From positions 373,201 through 437,200 of the forward strand of contig MNCI01018932.1 of NCBI GenBank assembly GCA_015680685.1: a stretch of DNA of 64,000 nt, in the 5' to 3' direction. Under the pieces are notes generated by a model. It was not told the origin of the DNA, searched no databases, and was given only the letters and a program-made list of their open reading frames with translations. The DNA comes from Gnetum montanum. Taxonomy: Eukaryota; Streptophyta; Gnetopsida; Gnetales; Gnetaceae. The translations under genes and the position numbers were made by a program. How positions within the stretch are numbered: the first letter of the stretch is position 1; every line of letters starts with the position of its first letter. Shown one piece after another: positions 1 through 10,495 of this stretch.

Positions 1-137
1 TGGAGCTTATTACGCTCATCACGCTGCCGTGCGTGATAGAGCGTAAACTTGTCCTTAGCCAATTCGCCTTTAACTGTCCTGGAGCTTATTACGCTCATCA
101 CGCTGCCGTGCGTGATAGAGCGTAAACTCGTCCTTAG
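1..137. repeat. 79-bp tandem repeat containing a hairpin
   Basis: Two copies with a period of 79 bp start at 1 and 80; the second copy loses the match after about 137. Each unit carries a nearly perfect inverted repeat, 10-46 and 89-125, with arms TTACGCTCATCACGC and GCGTGATAGAGCGTAA around a six-base loop. The same CACGCT/AGCGTG theme recurs in decayed form elsewhere in element B's LTRs and around 16-17.5 kb. No coding function is visible. Confidence 0.9.
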
Positions 138-670
138 ATTTGAGGCGCGTTCTCGCTCGAATTACGAATCTTCGTTTGAGACGTACTGGGTTGGTAGTTA
201 TCACACTATGTGGATGCAAGGAAGACTATGTCATGGTACTTAGCCAATTGTCAAGCTTAGGTGCTCAAGTGTGAGAGTGATGAAGATGCTAAGAGTGCTA
301 TAATGCTTGATGGTTAAAATGATTTTTCCAACCAACCTCTAAAAAGCTAATTATTGGGGTATTTATAGGGCTAGGGTAGACATGAGATGTGAATTGGATG
401 CCATGTGGCCTAGGTCCCAAGTAGCATGGGCATGGACAAGTTACGTTGACATGTTATGCTTGAAATGTCAAGCTCAAAGTGTTAAGCTCAGAGTGTTATG
501 CTCTGTGGGATAGGAATAGGGACTTAGAAACTACCAAACTATGACCACACCTGCTAGAATGCATGTGCTAGAGTTTGAAGGATTGTCATGTACCTACAAA
601 CAATGCCAAACCAAATGCAACTTGGAGTCTACACTCTAGGACTACATCTTCCCCCTCTTCTGAGTAGGAT
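1..670 (-). mobile_element. Element B, 3' LTR, outer part (interrupted by element A)
   Basis: This is the left LTR of the large Tat-like element B, which reads on the minus strand. From about 176 to 670 it aligns by eye with B's right LTR at about 36,365-36,857. The match then jumps over element A and resumes at 9,556. A minus-strand TATA box (TATAAATA) lies at 360-367, so the U5/R end points to the left edge of the window. Positions 1-175 do not resemble the matching part of the right LTR and hold a tandem repeat instead, so the LTR start is either diverged or outside the window. Confidence 0.85.
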
Positions 671-1558
671 TGATGAGTGGCAAGGTACCCCTACACTCAA
701 CCATATGAATACGGGCAGTTATGCATGATCCGATCAAACATCGCAGATGGGCTCGTTGTGGTATCTAGATAGTTACTCATTGATTGCAGTTTTCTATCTT
801 CCCACTTGGACTAGTATTTATGTTTTCACATGTGATTTAGTGTAGAGTGAGGTGTATGATGTGGTTCTAAACTAGTGCTACTCCTAGATGCAATGAAAAA
901 TAACTTTAATTGGACAAAGGAGGAGAGAGAGAGAGAATCTAACTATGAGGAAATGGGAGGAGAGAATCTAAGCTAGCCTAAATGTGATGAGTATTCATCC
1001 TTAATCATCCATACACATCTTGGACCTCAAGTACCACTACCATTGGGATTACCAAGCGCATGTCCTAGGTACACTACTGGGTTACCAAGTAGTCACACTT
1101 AAATGCTCGTGGTTAAGTTGTACTCATTCCATAATTAATAATAGGGATAGGAAATGAGGGTGAGATATATTAATTATGAAAGCAATAAATAATAATTAAA
1201 CAATAAAACTAAGTGAATGCTACAATGATGAAGTAATCTTGATCTTTATTGTTGGTCATGTGTGTATCCAAGTATGTCACACTCGAATAAAGGTGTCGTA
1301 TAATTACAATTACCACACTACAAGCATGCACTAGGAGAAAGGGTTGAGAAGAACTAACAAATGACTGAAAAACTAACTGACTAAGAACTAATTCCTAATT
1401 GAATTTCCTGTGTGCCCTTATGTGTATTTATAGGCCCACATAGGAGTCACGATATTTTGTATCCGATATCATTATTTAGGTCATGATATCGCATACCCGA
1501 TATTGTGGATCTGATATCACGGGTCTGATATCGAAGCTTGACAAATCATGGTTCATCA
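671..1558 (-). repeat. Element A 3' LTR
   Basis: The 888-bp LTR pairs with 8,670-9,555. Its ends are TGATGA and TCATCA. A minus-strand TATA box (TATAAATA) lies at 1,425-1,432. At 1,447-1,543 there is a cluster of GATATC palindromes separated by short spacers. A GA-rich microsatellite lies near 920-945. Confidence 0.92.
1425..1432 (-). promoter_or_regulatory. TATA box of element A 3' LTR
   Basis: TATAAATA is read on the minus strand about 130 bp from the LTR end that becomes U5. The 5' LTR copy near 9,421-9,428 has decayed to TATTTTTA on the plus strand, so the copy that would drive this element is weakened. Confidence 0.6.
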
Positions 1559-1567
1559 TACCCCCAC
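1559..1567 (-). promoter_or_regulatory. Polypurine tract of element A
   Basis: On the minus strand the sequence GTGGGGGTA directly precedes the 3' LTR that starts TGATGAACC. It sits in the context TTAGTCGTGGGGG, which is repeated almost exactly at 4,842-4,860. Confidence 0.75.
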
Positions 1568-1749
1568 GACTAATTGAAAACTTGTCCTTGAGTTAAACAA
1601 AATGAGAACAAGCCCAATTAATTACACAGTGGATAGCTATGGGATTATTGACTGACTAGGAATTTATTCATGCCATAGTGGGGAATTGAATACAACAAAA
1701 TTAGGACATGAACATAAAATTTTAATTATAGAATTTTATTGGAACTCAT

Positions 1750-4524
1750 GTGGTTCTAGGTGGCAGTGGCTCTTCCATGGGTCACTTCCCCCTTATCTTG
1801 TGCTCTAGGTTTTGGGATCTGGTGGGTCTAAAGGAGTGCCTGGAGATTTTCCTCTTCAGTTTAGGGGTCCTATGCTATCCACTCTGATGCTCAAATATTT
1901 TCCAGAGTTGGCACTTCCCATGGACATGGTAGTTGTGGGAACATCTGATTTGCCTTGACGTACTATGCTGCAAACAGTTGTCGTTCCTTCTCATAGGCTC
2001 TGGCTTTATCCTTGTAGTCCTAGTAATCAATAAGCCATTGATCCAAGTCTACCAGAACATCTTCCTACCCTTGGTAGTTGGCCTTAACCACCTCTAACTC
2101 AGAATTTGCAACTTCTAAAATTTGTAATGTCTTCTTATTATCTGTAAATTTGGTTTCATATTTGGCATAGGTGGTAGCTACCTACTTCTCCAACTTTGTT
2201 CTCAGGTGTCCTGCTGTTAACATGGCTAAATTAGCATACCACAGGTTTGCCAATTCCATGTACTTTTTAAGATCCTATACCTACAAGTCCTAGCCTTTTA
2301 GCTCTACCTAGTGGATGAATGCATATGTGTCCGATATGGCTTGAGCATTGAAGGCATTAATGTGGGCCTTGGCCATATGGATTTCTTTCTCAATGACTTT
2401 CTTGTACATCCCCACCTAGTCTCTGAAGTGTTCTTTTAACTTTTCATGTTGCTTGGCCTCGTTTTTCCATTCACCTATTTCAATGGTCATCTTTTGACGG
2501 ATTGCACGTACCTCCTCCATTGAGAGGGTTTGATTCTCTCTGGCCAAGTGATTCATGTCCTAGTTGACCTTGACTAACTGTTCTTGTAGTTGCTAAAAAT
2601 TTTCTTTGAAAATATTCTTTTGTTTCTCTACAGTGGTCAACCAAAGATTGTCCATGACAAGCCATTTATTCTCTTCTTATAAGACCTTGAGTGCTTTGGC
2701 ATGCATGTATGTTTGCGTTTGTGCCTTGGAAGCATCCCAATTGACCTTCTCTTTCTCCTCTACCACCTTTTTATTATTTGCCAATAATTTATTAAGTTTC
2801 TTGGTTCTAAAATATTTCAGTTGGTCTACAAGAATGAATTGAGATGGGTCCCACTATGTAGCTTGCAGGGCAACGAGCTTCTCTTGGAGTCTTTCCAACT
2901 CTACCTCCACATGCTCAGCCATGATTTGTACCATGACCAACTTCCCCTTGGTGGAGATGAGGTCTGATTGAGTTGCTATGACATCTTGTGGGACATTGAA
3001 CAAGGACATCATTACTTGTCCTATCTACAACAACCGATCAAGGACATCCTCATGCTCCATAGGAGTCATTGAGGGATCAGCCAGAGTTTGAGCATTGCGT
3101 GCTCCTGTGAAATCCATCGATGGCACAGCAGGAACATTGAAAGACTCTTTGATGTGGTCTGTGACCACTTCTATAGCTCCCACTACATCTTGGTGTTTCA
3201 TGACCACTACTATGGCCCCTTCATGAATTTCTAATTCCACTTGGAAAGATGTAGCATTCCTTGAAATCTATTGTGATCAATGTGTCTCCCCTTCTCCTAT
3301 TTGAATGGAGACCTCACCTTGTGTGCGATCTATAAAAATTGTGGATTGTATGGTGTCATAAATGAGTTGGAAGAGATTGGCATCATCACAACTTCCCCAA
3401 CTGACCATCTCAGCGATGGGCCTGAGATGGCTCATTGACGGTTGATAATCCTATGGTGGTGGTGGTAGTTGGTCTCGTTGGATCGTGCTAGGTCCTAATT
3501 CTCATTGTTGATGGGGCCTTATGCTTGGGAGTTGGCTAGGCCCTATAGTTTGAGTTGTAATGGGCTCCATCATCTATTCTTTTTTTGGCTCCAGTGTCTC
3601 ACCAGCACTTTTCCTTAGGGCTGGTGGCTTTAGCAATTTAGCGAACAAAGCATTTTGGGCTTTTCTAGGGACGTCATTGGTGTACCCTAGAATTCTAGCA
3701 TGTTTACATAGCTTCCTAATGAGATAGGGGAAGGACAATGTAAACTTCCCTATCTTTCATTTCTCAAACCGCCTTAGAATCTCCATAAGGTATAAGTGGG
3801 ATAAGTTAGCATTAACCTTGCCCATCAATATAGCACTTCCTCTGGCTGCATACATGGAGATTTTGTTCAATCCTTTTGTGGGGAAGATGTGATAAGTACC
3901 AATCTTGAAATATATTCTTTCTTCTAGTGTTAATTATCCATATGTATTATATTCCTTACCATACATCCTTTTCAACCAAATTTTTCATGCATCAGAAACG
4001 AAGTAAGTGGGCAGGTGAGCAACGTTTGGCCCTATATTCGAAAGATTCAACACTTTTGAAATGGTCTTGATGGAAAAATCTATAGACACACCACCAATGT
4101 CAAATATGGTACCTTCTTCTTTGTTGTGCCAAAATTGGTATGTCTCTCCTAAGTACCAGGCACCACTTCTAGAGAGGATAGGCCATAATGGGGACCCTTT
4201 AAGTTGGTCCCTAATAGCTTTAGGAGCAAACTCTGCAAAAGGTTCAAAGATTAGTTCCATGATCACAGTTGCTAATGTGGACATTTCATGGATTACCTAC
4301 ATGTATTGTAGGGACAACATGAAATGGTGTCCTTGTTCAGGCACTTCAACTACTCCTCCTTCCACCTATCCTGATTGCACAGTAGTAGGAGGCTCTTGAT
4401 GAATGTTGAATGATTGTACCTCTTTCTTTACACATTCCTCAAGAGACACTTGGTCTATGCCTCTCCTTGGTCATTTGGACACACCTTGGGAGGGTCCTCC
4501 TTGCTGTCCACATTTAGGGGCCAT
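1750..4524 (-). pseudogene. Long degraded ORF of unknown function in element A
   Basis: This is one minus-strand frame of about 920 codons from an ATG at 4,522-4,524 down to about 1,750. It is broken by some twenty stops, most of them TAG. I do not recognise the protein with confidence. The N-terminal third (about 3,700-4,290) is globular and contains PLWPILSRSGAWYLGE, FDIGGVSIDF and LSFPYLIRKLCKHARI. These resemble conserved stretches of plant transposon-associated proteins of the plant-mobile or 'putative plant transposon protein' kind. The middle is rich in Pro and Gln. The last third (2,850-1,800) is rich in Lys, Glu and Gln and looks like a coiled coil. It lies in sense orientation downstream of gag, where pol or env would be expected. 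It shows no retroviral enzyme motif and is not a relic of the element's own pol. Confidence 0.6.
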
Positions 4525-4841
4525 TTGCAATCACACGGGGCTAATTATTAGTAAGGCTTCTTACAAAATTTGATTTATACCTAACTTTTTGCCTTTAATG
4601 GGTTCATTTCTTATTTCGTGTGATTTCAAGTTAGGAAATTTTATGGAAATGTCCCCTAAAAGTTTGATCTTGGGTCCAATTTGATTAGGTGGCTCCAAAA
4701 TTTAACTCTCCTGGTATGGGTGAAGAGATAAAATTGATTTTGGCAACATGTTTAAAATTTTGATGGTAAATTACCCTTTATAGTATGCTTCGGGCAATGA
4801 TGAATTTTGGAAAATTTATGCACAACTGAGAGTGTACCCTT

Positions 4842-4860
4842 CCCCCATGACTAAGTTGAA
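4842..4860 (-). promoter_or_regulatory. Second polypurine-tract-like site inside element A
   Basis: The plus-strand sequence cccccatgactaagttgaa nearly repeats the context of the true polypurine tract at 1,561. Element C has the same sequence at about 37,813-37,827. It could be a central polypurine tract, or the scar of a duplication that brought the ORF at 1.75-4.52 kb into the element. Confidence 0.45.
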
Positions 4861-6650
4861 CACTCCAGGGTCAGATAGGTTCAATTGGAATGGAAATTAG
4901 AGCACTAACGATTAAGTTAGGGCTATTGGATGAGAGGCACACAAGTTAGCAAGTTCATGGAGAAAATTTTAACAATTCCCCCTATGTGAATAGTTAAAAA
5001 TGATGTTGACATGCACTAGGGGGGGAGGGGGATGATTCCATATATATAGTTTCTGTTAATGCAATATTGCATACCCGATAGTGTGGCCCTGATATCGCGT
5101 TTGACCCAATATCGAGTACTCCATATCGTGACCTATTTAAAATAGGGTACTTAATAAAATTAATGAATTTGTGAAATTATAAGGCTAGAAATGAAGGATT
5201 TGAGGTTAATTTGAGAGGTTCAGGGTAACATGGAATAGACCGGAAGGCACAAAAGGTAAAATGGGGTAGAATCTGGTAATAAAATTCATGAATAGGATGA
5301 GGAGAAAGGACATGTGTTGGTACATAGGAACATTTGAATTAGAGGGATGATAAGGGAAAGAGTAATGTTGGCCATAAAGTGGTCTGAGGGTATAACATGA
5401 TGTGGTGGTGTGCAACAAGTACAAATTACAAAAGTCACGTAAGTGGGTCCTCCCAAAAGTAGGTTCCAACCTATAATGCCCTTGTGTAACCACCCTGAAA
5501 ATGTCCATAGGCACTAAAAGGGTTAAATGTAATCTACACCAATGTAAAAAGACACACACATGTTGATACCACTGTGATGAGATATGAATTCAATGCTATA
5601 CAAGACACAAGTCACAATTACATGGACATCGAGATGAGGTGAATTGTAGAAGGGATTGCAGAGATTGGGACATGAGGTAACTGACCTAGGGCACAATGAA
5701 TCTTGAGTGTAGGGCATGATTAGTGTGTCATTAGCTTGTCGCTCCCAGATCAAGACCAAGTCCATCCTCCGATTAGTAACATCACATTCCTTCGTTCAAT
5801 GATGGACAACCATAAGAGCATCATGATAGCAAGGCATACGATCACTTGGTGTTTTGTTCAAGGAAGGAGTGATTTGGAATTTCATTGTAGCACATTTGTT
5901 TTTCTCTAGTAGCTTTGGCACACTTTCTCTCTCTTTTTTTATGCGTAATCTAGAGAAGCTGCCAACCTTCAAGAATGGATGCATGTCTTTCTAGTGGGAC
6001 CCCCCTAGAATAGCATTGGGTTTCTTTATTGGGTACCTTTAATACTCTTACTCCCATTTTTCATTAGATCTACAAGGATCTTAGTACACCTAGGCTACAT
6101 GGTAACTCCTACAGATGTCACCAAAGAGAATCCACAAGTCCCATTGATGTCACACCTTGGCCATGCCCTCTTGGTCCATCCTTCTTCACTTTGGGTATAA
6201 TGAGCACAAAATTACTTTAAGTTTTAATGATGTCAAGAATATCATCGTACCCAAAGTAGAACCTCTTATTAATAGAATGGTTGGGTGGATGTGATGGGCT
6301 TGTTGTCCAAATAATTAGTTACTTGAGAGTTGATAGAAAAGAACAACACCTTAACCAATGAGTCACATGAGTGCTTTATTCATAGATGAGATTACTCATA
6401 AAAAGATAAAAAATAAAACAATAAATTGAAAGATGAAAAACTGGAAAACAAAAAATTGTAAAATTAAAGAAAATGAAAAAAATTTATTAATTTTGTTTGT
6501 TAGAATGGGGGATATCCCCCATAACTAAACTTTTGATCATAGAGAAAATTAATAAATGGAAGGGTTGGATCCATGCATTTTGGAAATATTGGAACTTCGT
6601 CATATCCAAACCACTGGGTGTCTTTTGATGTCATGGTTGGAATGTACCCA
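4861..6650 (-). other. Non-coding 3' region of element A
   Basis: No coherent ORF was found. Short matches show common descent with element C at 37.8-38.7 kb, for example gtgggtcctc followed by a gap and gcccttgtgtaacc. A GATATC-rich patch at 5,055-5,125 resembles the end of A's LTR. Element C has the same kind of region between integrase and LTR, so in A the whole pol seems to have been lost between here and gag. Confidence 0.6.
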
Positions 6651-6652
6651 AA

Positions 6653-7519
6653 TTAGGATGCACACACTATATTAAAGTTGACATAGTGGGGAAAGTTAGA
6701 AGATGAGTTTAATTGATATGGAGTTGACCCACTATGGCACCCTTGACCATAAGATGGTATGCAAGGATCGATATGTATCCCTACATGGCTATATTCATTA
6801 GGCTGCATAGTTGTTGGAGTTTTGATTAGTGGCCCTAATAAGGGAACATGAGGCACTGGATTTGATAAGAAGGATGCACCATAGTGTTGAACTTGTGCTA
6901 AGTGGGAGGATGTAGTGGTCTCAAAACTGTGCGGTCCCTTCCTATGGTCATGTCTAAAGAAGGGATGCCTTCGATGTTGTGGAGGGTTTCCACTACTGTT
7001 GATAGTAGTAGCACAAGTAATGTTTGTGGGTTGATGCTGTGGTGCAAACCCTTCTGGTACTATTGGTGGTGATGTTGAAGGAAATAAAGGATGAGAATAT
7101 TGAATTTGAGGAGAAGTGTAAGGCACATGAGGTGGTGATTTTTTTGGAGAGATCATGGGTTGATAGAACTTAGGAGAATGATAATAATGTGGTGAGATAG
7201 AGGATGTTGACCTAGTTGGGGAAACAGGATGCTAAACCTGATAAGTGCTTGGGTTCAAATGATATGAAGGATGTGACCAGTTTGAGGGTGGCCTCTCCCA
7301 CAACTGGGATTTTTGCCATTGTGATTGGACACAGTATTTTTGTATGAACTTTGGATGTAACATTCTTTCCCAATAATCATGTAAATGTGACAAGATTGGG
7401 TATTGACCTTTGGAGTTATCGTATAGGCAAACATTACATTGATATGTATGATTAGTAGTTGAGTTCTTATTCTCTTCAACCCTTCTTTCTGATTGTCTAC
7501 GGGTGTTCTATCTTGCTTC
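6653..7519 (-). pseudogene. Pro/His-rich C-terminal part of element A gag
   Basis: A 167-codon open stretch at 6,653-7,156, together with the broken sequence up to 7,519, encodes a Pro-, His- and Ser-rich segment in the same direction as gag. Element C has a similar low-complexity His/Ser-rich stretch after its gag. I see no CCHC zinc knuckle. The sequence is too simple in composition for a firm functional call; a nucleic-acid-binding gag tail is the most likely role. Confidence 0.5.
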
Positions 7520-8536
7520 TTAGTTCATCATGGTTCTACCTCTAGTAGTGTTGGTATATTCTCCACATTTTTCATGCATCCATTCCATCATCTTATTGAT
7601 CTTTGAATCAATTTCATCTAGTGATTGTAGTATTGGAAAAGATGATTCCACCTCCTTGAGGTGAGTTGATTTCTCCTCGTCATGATCATGGACCTTTGTT
7701 AATTTGAGATTTTGGTCCCATTGAGAGCTTTCAACATTCTCCCATTTAGCAATTTCTCCTTCTTCTTTTGCTACCTGCTTAATAAGCTCCTGGAATTGGT
7801 GGGTTCGTAGCTCATATAGTTGACCTTGAGCATACATCCCTAGGGTCTCCCTTGTTTCATTATAGAGCCCATCCATGATGTGACACATTAGCCTTTCCTT
7901 GGAGAATCCATGGTTTGGGAAATTATTTAATAATTAATAGTATATTTCTAAGGCCATGTCGAAGGGTTTATGTTGCCCCTGTTTCCATTCTTGGATTTTT
8001 CTCTTCAAGGCTAACACTCTTGCGTAGGTTTGATATCTTTCATTAAATAGTTCTACCATTGTTGGCCAATGTCAAATTGATTTTGGTCTTAAGGACCTAT
8101 ACCATACTTTTTCTTGGCCAACAAGTGTCATAGGAAAGAGCTTAAGATTTTTCCACCCATTATCAATATTTTTCCATACATAGGCATCATGGAAGGCTTG
8201 TAAATGATGTTGTAGGTCTAAATCATAGCCTCTTGAAAATTTGGGAAAGTTATTTAAATCAATCTTGCGTAGAAAAATTTCCTTACGATGCTTGCGAGAT
8301 ATTTGAATAGCCTCTTGTATATGCACTAGGCTCCTAGTGGCCAGTAAGGGTTCATCATCACTAGGTAGATTATGAGTTTGTAAGTTGGGATGATGTTGTC
8401 TTTGTTTATGTAGATAGGAGACCACTACATCAGATTGAGTACTCCAAACTTTGTCTTCATCATTGTATAATTCATTGGTTCTCCAATGAATTGCCTTACT
8501 GGTTGTTGCATTATCATAGTCTTGTAAGAGAGACAT
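7520..8536 (-). pseudogene. gag-like protein of element A
   Basis: The capsid-type retrotransposon gag domain starts at an ATG at 8,536, 134 bp inside the 5' LTR. Visible blocks are HLQAFHDAYVWKN and LFPMTLVGQEKVWYRSL, then FNERYQTYARV and, after a break, a segment with LMCHIMDGLYNETRETLG. The same blocks are found in element C (HLQAFHDACILKY, FNEKYQMYSRV). The reading frame is broken near 8,072 and between 7,890 and 7,990. A Lys/Glu-rich helical segment with AKEEGEIAKWE follows. Confidence 0.8.
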
Positions 8537-8650
8537 TGTTGTGAATTATGTGTGACTTAATTGAAATTAATTTTTTTTCTAAAAGATATATCGTGAATAC
8601 TTTGTTACAGTTATATTGTATGATGTAACTAATCTAAATAACTAGCACCA

Positions 8651-8668
8651 TCCTTGACAATAGTTCCA
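8651..8668 (-). promoter_or_regulatory. Primer-binding site of element A
   Basis: On the minus strand the sequence TGGAACTATTGTCAAGGA follows the 5' LTR after one spacer base. It is a decayed form of the tRNA-Asp-type site TGGCGCCGTTGCCGGGGA used by Athila elements. Confidence 0.6.
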
Positions 8669-8669
8669 A

Positions 8670-9555
8670 TGATGAGTGGCAAGGTACCTATACACTCAAC
8701 CATATGAATATGAGCATTCACAAACGATCTGGTCGAACTTCACAGATGGGCTAGTTGTGGTATCTAGATAGTTACTTGATCATAGTTTGTTGTCTTCCCA
8801 CTTAGACTAGTATTTATGTTGTCACATATGGTTTAGTCTAGAGTGAGGTGTAGCATGTGGTTCTAAACCACTACTACTCCTAGAGGCAATGGAAAATAAC
8901 TTTAATTAGACTAATGATGAGAGAGAGAGAGAGAGAATCTAACTACAAGGAAATGGGAGGAGAGAATCTAAGCTAGCCTAAGTGTGATGAGTATATATTC
9001 CTTAATCATCCATACACATCTTGGACCTTGTGTACCACTACCACTGGGATTACCAAGCACATGTCCTATGTACACTACTAAGTTACCAAGTAGTCACACT
9101 TAAATGCTCATGGTTAATTCATACTCATTCCATGATTAATAATAGGGATAGCAAATGATGGTGAGAGATATTAATTACAAAAGTAATAAATCATAAGTAA
9201 ATTAAAACTAAGTGAGTGCTGCAATGATGAAGTAATCTCAATCTTTATTGCTAGTCATGTACGTGTCCAAGTACATCACACTCAAATAAAGGTGTCATAT
9301 GACTACAATCACCACACTATGGGCATGCATTGGGAGAAAGGGCTGAGAAGAACTAACAAATGACTAAAAAAAACTAATTAAGAACTAATTCCTAACTAAC
9401 TTTCCCATGTGCCCACATGTGTATTTTTAGGCCCACACAGAAGTCACGATATTGTGTATCTGATATCATTATTTAGGTCACGATATCGCATACTTGATAT
9501 TGTGGATTTGATATTGCAGCTCCGATATCGAAGCCTAAAAAATCATGGTTCATTA
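8670..9555 (-). repeat. Element A 5' LTR
   Basis: The 886-bp LTR pairs with 671-1,558. It has the same GA microsatellite near 8,918-8,936 and GATATC-rich end at 9,447-9,533. The terminal base pair differs from the partner (TTCATTA against TTCATCA). Confidence 0.92.
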
Positions 9556-10476
9556 AGGGTCAAGCATAGGAACAATTTTTGGGATCAATGGAAGGTTCAA
9601 AAGTAAAGAAAACTACTGATCTTGGTCATCAAAGGGACATTAGAGCTAAAATAAAGGTTGATGTTGAGTTCTCGGAGCTTCTAGAGGCATTTGGAGGCAT
9701 TTCCCAAGTGTCATGCTATCTACGCTACATAACATGATGGAGCGTAGTGTGAACACTTAGAAAATTTTTGTAGATTTTGACTTGTCACGTTGTTTATGTT
9801 ATGCAGCATAGTAGAGAGTAGCGTAACTACTTTGTCAAGTTTTGATTAAATTTGCAATGTTTCTCCATGGCACAATGATCACATTCTAGGGTATAGTAGG
9901 ACCAACAATCTCGAAAGTCAGAAAATTGCCAAATGCACCTTCCATGTTTAGATAGCTTGACAGAGTTCTTGTCCAACACTTAGAAACATTTGGCCCTAAA
10001 ACCTATGTCATGCTGGCTATGCTGTGTAACATAGCAGAGCGTGATAGGCCCAAAAGGTAGAAACTTTGCCAAATTATTTCATCTATCCTAAGCACTTTTG
10101 ACAACCTCTAGCCTAGTACTTGGATGGACTGGCAATTAGGACATGTGTCAAGCTAGGCGAGCTAGAGAGTGTAGCGAGCTTGACAACCTGAGAGATAGAA
10201 AATTTTCCAAAATATCTGGTCCATACCAAGTACATCTTGACCACTTCTAGCTTGACATTTATGTAGATTGGTCATGGAAGTGTGTGCTACACTAGCTGTG
10301 CTAGGGAGCATAGCAAGTAGACTTAGAGAAACATTTTGCAAAAAATAGGAATTCTAGTGTGCTACGCTATCTACATTGCACAATGTGATACCAAACTTAG
10401 AAAAAAAATTTCCAAGTTTTGACACGTAGACAAATTTTCCATGGAACTGTAGAAGCCCAAAATTGGTGGTGTTTCA
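9556..10476 (-). mobile_element. Element B, 3' LTR, inner part
   Basis: This continues B's left LTR after the element A insertion and aligns with 36,852-37,760 in B's right LTR. It ends ...GGTGGTGTTTCA, so on the minus strand the LTR begins TGAAACACCAC, like the LTRs of element G. It contains several decayed hairpin units built on CTACGCT/AGCGTAG, each followed by ACACTTAGAAAA. Confidence 0.9.
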
Positions 10477-10495
10477 TTGGCCCCTCTTTGTTGTT
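10477..10495 (-). promoter_or_regulatory. Polypurine tract of element B
   Basis: On the minus strand, AACAACAAAGAGGGGCCAA abuts the LTR start TGAAACACC. Element G has AACAAAGAGGGACCAA in the same place. Confidence 0.8.

Larger units (their letters stand above)
671..9555 (-). mobile_element. Element A: non-autonomous Athila-like LTR retrotransposon
   Basis: This is a complete element of 8.9 kb with LTRs at 671-1,558 and 8,670-9,555. They begin TGATGAGTGG and end TTCATCA or TTCATTA. The 5-bp flanks AGGAT (666-670) and AGGGT (9,556-9,560) are a target duplication with one difference. The uninterrupted target is visible in B's other LTR near 36,850. The primer site lies just left of 8,670 and the polypurine tract just right of 1,558, so the element reads on the minus strand. 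The gag is homologous to that of element C. I find no protease, reverse transcriptase or integrase. A long ORF of unknown function occupies 1.75-4.52 kb. The LTRs differ at roughly a tenth of positions by eye. Confidence 0.92.
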
